DNA of 48,995 bases from Prochloraceae cyanobacterium (lineage in GTDB: Bacteria > Cyanobacteriota > Cyanobacteriia > Cyanobacteriales > JASJDA01), in assembly GCA_030065755.1 (NCBI GenBank), contig JASJDA010000063.1, forward strand, positions 1-48,995. The letters run 5' to 3'. Positions within the stretch are counted from its first letter, which is position 1, and each line of letters opens with the position of its first letter. Below the pieces are notes generated by a model. That model had not been told where the DNA came from and did not search any database. It saw only the letters and a program-made list of their open reading frames with translations. Shown here piece after piece: positions 44,082 through 48,995 of the stretch. The position numbers and the translations under genes are program-made.

Positions 44082-44696
44082 CTATCTTTCGACTTCCCAG
44101 CGCTCTTGGTGTTCCTCAAGGCACGTACTAAGTATTCGTCGATCGTTAGAGCTAATAGTATGAATTTTTTCGTATCCTGTTAATTGAGTAGAATTACTCA
44201 TTCCATAACTTGCTGCTAAGGTTGACGATGGTTCTGTCAGTGCGATCGCGTAGGAATGAATTTGATTATTGTCGTAGTGATCTACGATTGACAAATTCAC
44301 GTGTTCGGTGTTAACTGACCCATAGAAACAATAAAATTCCGAACGAGGCATATAAATCGCACCTAGCATTCTATCTTGACGAACTTCAAATACCATATAT
44401 TCTTGACCCACTTGCTCTGGTACTGAAGATTGACCGTATAGATGGATGCCATCAGATAAGGGAGAATTGGAACCGGAAACTTGAGCTACGGGAAAAGCAA
44501 TTGTCGATCGCCCTGGGTTCGTTGGCGTAATTGCCGAAATACTAGAAGTCTGTTGCTTAATTGGCGATCGCGTTTGACTTGATGCTAATAGAGGAAAAGA
44601 GTTACTTGTTACTAGTTCTAGAAACAAGAAGATGAAAGATAGATGAAATAGTGGGCATTTGCATAAAATGGCGCGGAAATTTTTTAGAAAAAACAT
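44082..44696 (-). CDS. Exported cyanobacterial protein of unknown function
   Basis: A 204-aa protein with an N-terminal hydrophobic signal-like segment (about residues 15-40, ending PLLASSQ), a low-complexity Ser/Thr/Pro linker (40-80), and a conserved-looking domain starting LYGQSSVPEQVGQEYMVFEV with YMPRSEFYCFYG and a C-terminal CLEEH. I recall similar proteins in other cyanobacteria, unnamed. Two Cys residues in the mature part (FYCFYG and STCLEE) could form a disulfide. Likely periplasmic. Confidence 0.7.
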   Translation of the reverse strand: MFFLKNFRAILCKCPLFHLSFIFLFLELVTSNSFPLLASSQTRSPIKQQTSSISAITPTNPGRSTIAFPVAQVSGSNSPLSDGIHLYGQSSVPEQVGQEYMVFEVRQDRMLGAIYMPRSEFYCFYGSVNTEHVNLSIVDHYDNNQIHSYAIALTEPSSTLAASYGMSNSTQLTGYEKIHTISSNDRRILSTCLEEHQERWEVER

Positions 44697-44816
44697 AATT
44701 CCCCACTAGTTTACTAATTTTATTTTATGCTTTAGACCTGGATCTAGACTAACGATTAATTCACTCTGTATCTGGCAAATTCCTGAAATTACAATTCTTT
44801 TTTACCTAAATACTTG

Positions 44817-44850
44817 AAAATTCCCACTCCTTCTTCAAGGAACGTGGGAA
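44817..44850 (-). terminator. Terminator of the sigma factor gene
   Basis: A hairpin TTCCCAC-TCCTT...AAGGA-AC-GTGGGAA (44821-44850) followed on the minus strand by TTTTCAAG, about 65 nt beyond the sigma factor stop. The two-part stem is strong; the T run is short. Confidence 0.6.
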
Positions 44851-44915
44851 TAATTAATCAATTACAACTCATACCAATACTCTATTTGTTCGCTCCTGTT
44901 CCGAATCTAGGAAAA

Positions 44916-45902
44916 TTAACTAGCTATGATGTATTCTTGAACGTTGGAGCGATTTCTGCGTAATTGGTTAAGAGCTTGATGTTCTAATTGTCTTACTCTC
45001 TCGCGGCTGAGGTTCATTTTTTGTCCAATTTTAGCTAAAGATAGTTCTTTACCATCTTCTAGCCCAAAACGCAAGGATAGAACTTGTCGCTGTTGAGGAT
45101 TCAGTTGTGCGAGCATATTATTTAGGTCTTGACGCAGCAATTCCTGGGTGATGAAAGTATCTGGAGAACTAGCTTCATCTTCTAGAAGTTCGGACAGTTC
45201 CGTATCCTGGTTATCTCCAACTCTCACGTCTAGAGAAATGGGCTGACGCGCCATGCTTAAATACTCTCTGATTTGAGATGTTTCTAACTCTAGCTCTCTG
45301 GCAATTTCATTAGGAGTAGCACTGCGTCCTAGTTTTTGCGATAGTTCTCGCTGGGTTTTTTTGATTTTATTAAGTTTTTCGGTAATATGGATGGGAAGGC
45401 GAATGGTACGAGCCTGTTGCGCGATCGCTCGCGTTATGGCTTGACGAATCCACCAGTATGCATAAGTAGAAAACTTATAGCCTTTAGTTGGATCGAATTT
45501 CTCCACGCCCCTTTCTAAGCCCAGGGTTCCTTCTTGTATTAGATCGAGGAATTCCATATTACGCTTCTGGTATTTCTTAGCGATCGCTACTACCAAGCGT
45601 AAGTTGGCCTCAATCATTTTGCGTTTAGCCCACTGCCCCTGTTTTAGAGCTTTTTCTAAATCTTTTTGGCTTATTTTGACGTGGTTTGCCCACTCTTCCA
45701 TACTTGGTTCGCGTTGCAGCTTTTTGAAAAGATCTTCTCTCTCTTCCTGCAAGCTCATCATTTTCTGCACTTGCTTCCCATAAACGATTTCCTGTTCGTG
45801 GGTTAGCAGTGGTACTTTTCCAATTTCGTGCAGATAAGTACGAACCATATCTGCTGAGAATAAGGGGGGTTTGTTAGTTTTTCTAGATGTATTGACGGGC
45901 AT
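44916..45902 (-). CDS. Group 2 RNA polymerase sigma factor (SigA-related, non-essential type)
   Basis: A 328-aa sigma-70 factor without the long region 1.1. Region 1.2 is [21 protein letters not shown] (from about residue 19), region 2 contains [20 protein letters not shown] and [14 protein letters not shown], region 3 [14 protein letters not shown], and region 4 [19 protein letters not shown]. The length and conserved promoter-recognition regions place it in the cyanobacterial SigB/C/D/E group; which one is not decided here. Such factors serve stress, light and carbon/nitrogen responses. Start ATG at 45902 is preceded by GGAGGC (good Shine-Dalgarno). Confidence 0.92.
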   Translation of the reverse strand: MPVNTSRKTNKPPLFSADMVRTYLHEIGKVPLLTHEQEIVYGKQVQKMMSLQEEREDLFKKLQREPSMEEWANHVKISQKDLEKALKQGQWAKRKMIEANLRLVVAIAKKYQKRNMEFLDLIQEGTLGLERGVEKFDPTKGYKFSTYAYWWIRQAITRAIAQQARTIRLPIHITEKLNKIKKTQRELSQKLGRSATPNEIARELELETSQIREYLSMARQPISLDVRVGDNQDTELSELLEDEASSPDTFITQELLRQDLNNMLAQLNPQQRQVLSLRFGLEDGKELSLAKIGQKMNLSRERVRQLEHQALNQLRRNRSNVQEYIIAS

Positions 45903-46273
45903 CTGCGCGATCGTGCCTCCTAAAATCCGTTCAAAATTCTTTAGCTGTTTATTTTTCGATTCGGAGTGTTTCTTAATTTTTCATTTGGAGCTTACCTTTA
46001 ATACTATATAAGACGAAGTCGGTATGAGTTTTGTTTCCATTATCTTATCTACAAATCTAGACTTTTGCCAACACAAAAAAGTTCACCATTTTTTTAATTA
46101 GCTCAAGTCAAATTCTCTGAAAGACTTTAAATTCAAGGATTACATGGATTTTGGTAATACGTTCTCTTTCACCTATTACTATGATTACTTAGTAATTATT
46201 TAAACTAAGTGGTCTAATATAGGCGGATCGCCGAACTATTGACCAGTTATAATGGTGAAATTTCCGAATTACG
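45903..46273. promoter_or_regulatory. Upstream region of the sigma factor gene
   Basis: An AT-rich gap without ORFs. It includes the sigma factor leader and a small palindrome GGCG-gat-CGCC at 46223-46233 beside a TATAAT-like word (46246-46251, plus strand). Nothing else is recognised. Confidence 0.3.
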
Positions 46274-46383
46274 AGGGAGTGTGGGGAGCAGGGGAGAGGG
46301 GGAGAGGGGGAGAGGGGGAGAGAGGGGTAGTAACAAACAGCCAACAGCCAACAGCCAACAGCCAACAGCCAACAGCCAACAGC
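46274..46383 (+). repeat. Composite repeat G, abutting the rlpA stop
   Basis: G-rich octamers (46274-46327) then eight near-perfect AACAGCC heptamers (46335-46383), ending 4 nt from the rlpA stop codon. It is the cleanest heptamer array of the window. Confidence 0.9.
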
Positions 46384-46387
46384 AATC

Positions 46388-47305
46388 TTATCTTTCTAGA
46401 ACTTCTACCCTAACTGGGGCTATTCCACTACCAAGCATTCCTATTTGACTGGCAGCAGCACGAGAAAGGTCTATGATTCTACCTCTTATAAATGGCCCGC
46501 GATCGTTTATACGTACAATTACGGAGCGACCGTTATTGAGATTGGTCACTCGCACCCTCGTCCCAAAAGGTAAGGTGCGATGGGCTGCTGTTAGGGCATA
46601 TTGGTTATACTTTTCTCCATTAGCGGTAGGACGACCGTGAAAACTTCCTCCATACCAAGATGCTTTTCCTCTCATTTGTCCGCGCGATCGGATGGGTTTT
46701 TGGTACGCAATTGACGGTGATGAAGATCGCATTTCTGGCTGACCTACAATTGATGTAAGTGGGGGTGCATTTCCCAGCAAGCTCCGCAGTTTGTTGGTCG
46801 CTCTTAAGGCATCTGTTGCTAAATTTTGGCTTCCTTTGGCTGAGATAGTTTTTCGATCGACTTCTACTAATTTCTCTTCGTCGATTTTAATGATGTAAGT
46901 TTTTGTCTCTTCGTTCCAACTTACATTGATTTTACTGGCATCGAAGTCTTGTCCGTAGAGTTGATTGAGGCTAGATGCTACTGTGCGGGCTCTCGCGATC
47001 GGATCGTTATTGTTCTGTTGGGATTCTTTTCTTGGCGCGATTTCTCTAAATGTTCTCTCGTTAATAGATATATCGGCAGAACTGACAAAAGTCAGTACGG
47101 GAATACCCCGAACGTAAAGAGTTGAAGCAATCTCATCTCCCCATTGATAGGAATATACTGTAGCAATAGAATTCTGTTCCTTTTTAATCGTTTGTTGAAG
47201 TCGATCGCTTTTAGCTACGGGGTTTTCCTGCGCAACTGTCTTTGTTAATGGCAAACTTGTTGTTAATAAAATAGCCGTCAGACCGATCGCAAATCTTTGA
47301 TTCAT
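46388..47305 (-). CDS. rlpA: RlpA-family septal ring lytic transglycosylase-like protein
   Basis: A 305-aa exported protein. I prefer the ATG at 47305 ([14 protein letters not shown]), preceded by GGGAAG; a TTG four codons upstream is less likely. The signal peptide covers about residues 1-26. The middle part (27-210) is unassigned. The C-terminal double-psi beta-barrel (about 213-305) carries [35 protein letters not shown] and the conserved RINDRGPF. Relatives cleave naked peptidoglycan strands or bind them. No SPOR domain is present, as usual in cyanobacterial forms. Confidence 0.9.
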   Translation of the reverse strand: MNQRFAIGLTAILLTTSLPLTKTVAQENPVAKSDRLQQTIKKEQNSIATVYSYQWGDEIASTLYVRGIPVLTFVSSADISINERTFREIAPRKESQQNNNDPIARARTVASSLNQLYGQDFDASKINVSWNEETKTYIIKIDEEKLVEVDRKTISAKGSQNLATDALRATNKLRSLLGNAPPLTSIVGQPEMRSSSPSIAYQKPIRSRGQMRGKASWYGGSFHGRPTANGEKYNQYALTAAHRTLPFGTRVRVTNLNNGRSVIVRINDRGPFIRGRIIDLSRAAASQIGMLGSGIAPVRVEVLER

Positions 47306-47471
47306 ATATCTTCCCAAATTTTTCTTCGTGGAAATACTTAATTAACTCAGTATTAAAATCGTAGTCGTTACGAATTTGTCTTATCTTTTTGTAATAGAAG
47401 ACAATTTATCACAAAGTTTTTATTTTGAAATCAGTGAAAACCGAAATATTAGTTGAAAATGATTTACCAAT

Positions 47472-47675
47472 GAAGTCAGAAGTCAGAAGTAACGCTCTGC
47501 AGTTTGGTATAAAGCTTCCTCATAAAATGAGGAAAATATAAAAACATAATTCAATAATTGAATCCTCTTTTTTCAAAAAGCGGAGCGCCCGCTCGGAGGG
47601 AACCTCCGAGTAAGGAGAACCCGCGCAGAGGTAGAACTTCTGACTTCTGACTTCTGACTTCTGACTTCTGACTTC
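47472..47675. repeat. Large inverted heptamer repeat (GAAGTCA) around a palindromic repeat
   Basis: Arms GAAGTCAGAAGTCAGAAGT (47472-47490) and its exact complement (47636-47654, with further units to 47675) flank about 145 nt. The centre holds a palindromic repeat: GCGCCCGC, hairpin CTCGGAGG-gaa-CCTCCGAG (47592-47610), then TAAGGAGAACCCGCGC. It lies 79 nt before purM. Confidence 0.8.
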
Positions 47676-47753
47676 GTGAAATAAGTTCGCTATTTGCTCG
47701 ATAAAAAAACGGCATCCTCTAGAATAAATTAAACAGGTATTAACGGTGAGAGA

Positions 47754-48791
47754 GTGGATTATCGAGAAGCTGGGGTAGATATTGAGGCAGGTCGTTCTTT
47801 TGTCGAACAAATCCGCAAACAAGTAGAGAGTACTCACCGACCCGAAGTTATCGCGGGACTAGGAGGTTTTGGGGGTTATTTTCAATTACCATCTGGTTAT
47901 AAAGAACCCGTTCTAGTTTCAGGAACAGATGGAGTCGGGACGAAGCTAAAAATTGCCCAGGATATTAACCGCCACGACACCATTGGTATTGACCTAGTGG
48001 CTATGTGCGTCAATGACATTTTGACTTGTGGCGCAGAACCGTTATTTTTCTTAGACTATTTAGCTACTGGGAAGCTAAAACCACAACAATTAGCAGAAGT
48101 AGTGAAAGGAATTGTAGAAGGGTGTCACTTGAGTGGCTGCGCGCTCTTAGGAGGGGAAACGGCAGAAATGCCAGGTTTTTACCAGTTGGGAGAATACGAT
48201 TTAGCTGGTTTTTGCGTCGGTATTGTGGAAAAGAGCAAGCTTATCGATGGTTCTAGAGTGGAAGTAGGAGATATTGCGATCGGGTTGGGGAGTCGGGGAG
48301 TTCACAGCAACGGCTACAGTCTGGTCAGAAAAATTGTTGCTTCTAGCGGTCTAAATTGGGACGATCGTCCGGAATTACTAGGGGGTCAAAGTTTAGGAGA
48401 AGTTTTGTTAGAACCAACTAGAATTTATGTCAAGCCAGTATTAGAAGCACTGCGATCGGGTATGGAGATTCGAGCAATGGCCCACATTACTGGTGGTGGA
48501 ATCCCAGAGAATTTACCTCGTTGTCTTGGGAACGGTCAATCGGTGCAAATAAGGATCGATCGCTGGGCGATTCCACCAATTTTTAGATGGTTGACCGATA
48601 CAGGTAATGTAAGTGATGCTGCGATGTTTGAAACTTTTAATATGGGGATAGGTTTTGTATTAATTGTGCCGCCAAAAGAGGTGAAATCAGCCCTAGATTG
48701 GTTTCAATCTCAGGAGGTTGATGCTCGTGAAATAGGGGAAGTAATTGAGGGAAATAAAACGGTTCTGGGAATTCCTCAGCGATCGAACTAA
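47754..48791 (+). CDS. purM: Phosphoribosylformylglycinamidine cyclo-ligase (AIR synthetase)
   Basis: A 345-aa purine biosynthesis enzyme that closes the imidazole ring of AIR using ATP. The N-terminus [17 protein letters not shown], the metal/ATP loop [25 protein letters not shown] and the C-terminal [10 protein letters not shown] are diagnostic. Start is GTG at 47754; MDYREAG is the family's normal start. Length matches. No other pur gene is in the window. Confidence 0.97.
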   Translation: MDYREAGVDIEAGRSFVEQIRKQVESTHRPEVIAGLGGFGGYFQLPSGYKEPVLVSGTDGVGTKLKIAQDINRHDTIGIDLVAMCVNDILTCGAEPLFFLDYLATGKLKPQQLAEVVKGIVEGCHLSGCALLGGETAEMPGFYQLGEYDLAGFCVGIVEKSKLIDGSRVEVGDIAIGLGSRGVHSNGYSLVRKIVASSGLNWDDRPELLGGQSLGEVLLEPTRIYVKPVLEALRSGMEIRAMAHITGGGIPENLPRCLGNGQSVQIRIDRWAIPPIFRWLTDTGNVSDAAMFETFNMGIGFVLIVPPKEVKSALDWFQSQEVDAREIGEVIEGNKTVLGIPQRSN

Positions 48792-48923
48792 GCAAACAAA
48801 CTAACGAATTGTATCGCAGATCGAACGTGCAAAAATGGTACGTTCAATACAACATAAAAAGATTTTGCAAAAGATATACTGAATTAAATAAATTTATCCC
48901 CCTAATTGCTGTTTTTAGTTATG

Positions 48924-48955
48924 AATCTGTCTCAGGTTTTGAAACAGATTTTTTG
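48924..48955 (+). terminator. Possible terminator downstream of purM
   Basis: A 7-bp stem AATCTGT/ACAGATT (48924-48930 and 48944-48950) followed by TTTTGTCTTTTTT. It is 133 nt past the purM stop, so if real it ends a long 3' UTR. The region 48792-48920 shows nothing else I recognise. Confidence 0.4.
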
Positions 48956-48995
48956 TCTTTTTTATACTTATTTGAAAAAACAAAGCTTTTTTGCG

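Noticed and set aside
48921-48995. Frame open to the window edge starting MNLSQVLKQIFCLF.
   Set aside because: No Shine-Dalgarno sequence, overlaps a terminator-like hairpin, and only 25 codons are visible.

Overview
The window is a chromosomal stretch of a cyanobacterium. The HIP1 octamer GCGATCGC and its CGATCG core recur throughout, the RNase P RNA and many conserved proteins are of cyanobacterial type (DUF3598, YlqD-like, acyl-ACP synthetase, group 2 sigma factor), and intergenic regions carry tandem heptamer repeats of the STRR kind. The sequence alone does not fix the genus. No tRNA, CRISPR array, prophage or rRNA was seen.

Layout. 1-4.5 kb: a partner-switching cluster (STAS antagonist, a PARG-like macrodomain protein, a membrane HAMP-SpoIIE/PP2C phosphatase, an RsbW-like ATPase) followed after 3 nt by a methyltransferase. 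4.6-8.1 kb: a 36-aa membrane peptide, phosphoglucomutase, a 56-aa conserved small protein, and a minus-strand pair with a DUF1232 protein. 8.5-11.7 kb: methyltransferase, rnpB, rnc and a Gfo/Idh/MocA oxidoreductase. 11.7-18.2 kb, minus strand: sensor histidine kinase, cupin protein, CocE/NonD hydrolase, a globin-fold protein lacking the proximal histidine, and a GNRP-repeat protein. 18.4-23 kb: uvrB, a DUF3598 protein and an FAD monooxygenase. 23-29.7 kb, minus strand: Grx4, BolA, an exported helical protein, pdhC, a YlqD-like protein, acyl-ACP synthetase and an aminotransferase. 30-34.8 kb: a 1571-aa secreted protein with domains nested inside domains. 34.8-40 kb: a MITE-like element, a small protein, a gene remnant, an RRM protein, mgtE and a Ser/Thr kinase fused to a PstS-like domain. 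40.5-42.2 kb: an IS605/IS1341-type tnpB element with a divergent ribbon-helix-helix gene. 42.4-48.8 kb: a beta-hydroxyacid dehydrogenase, cobO, a secreted protein, a group 2 sigma factor, rlpA and purM.

Most genes are housekeeping. The unusual signals are: (1) a PARG-like gene embedded in a partner-switching cluster; (2) a composite repeat, a G-rich octamer array with G-quadruplex potential joined to an AACAGCC-type heptamer array, whose ends repeatedly sit within 2-14 nt of gene boundaries; (3) small palindromic repeats inserted in frame in two genes (the FAD monooxygenase and tnpB); (4) a globin-fold protein with Asn at the heme-ligand position; (5) the nested-domain extracellular protein; (6) a transmembrane kinase with a predicted periplasmic phosphate-binding-like domain; (7) several small proteins and non-coding structures. 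All family calls are made by eye from motifs; no database search was possible.
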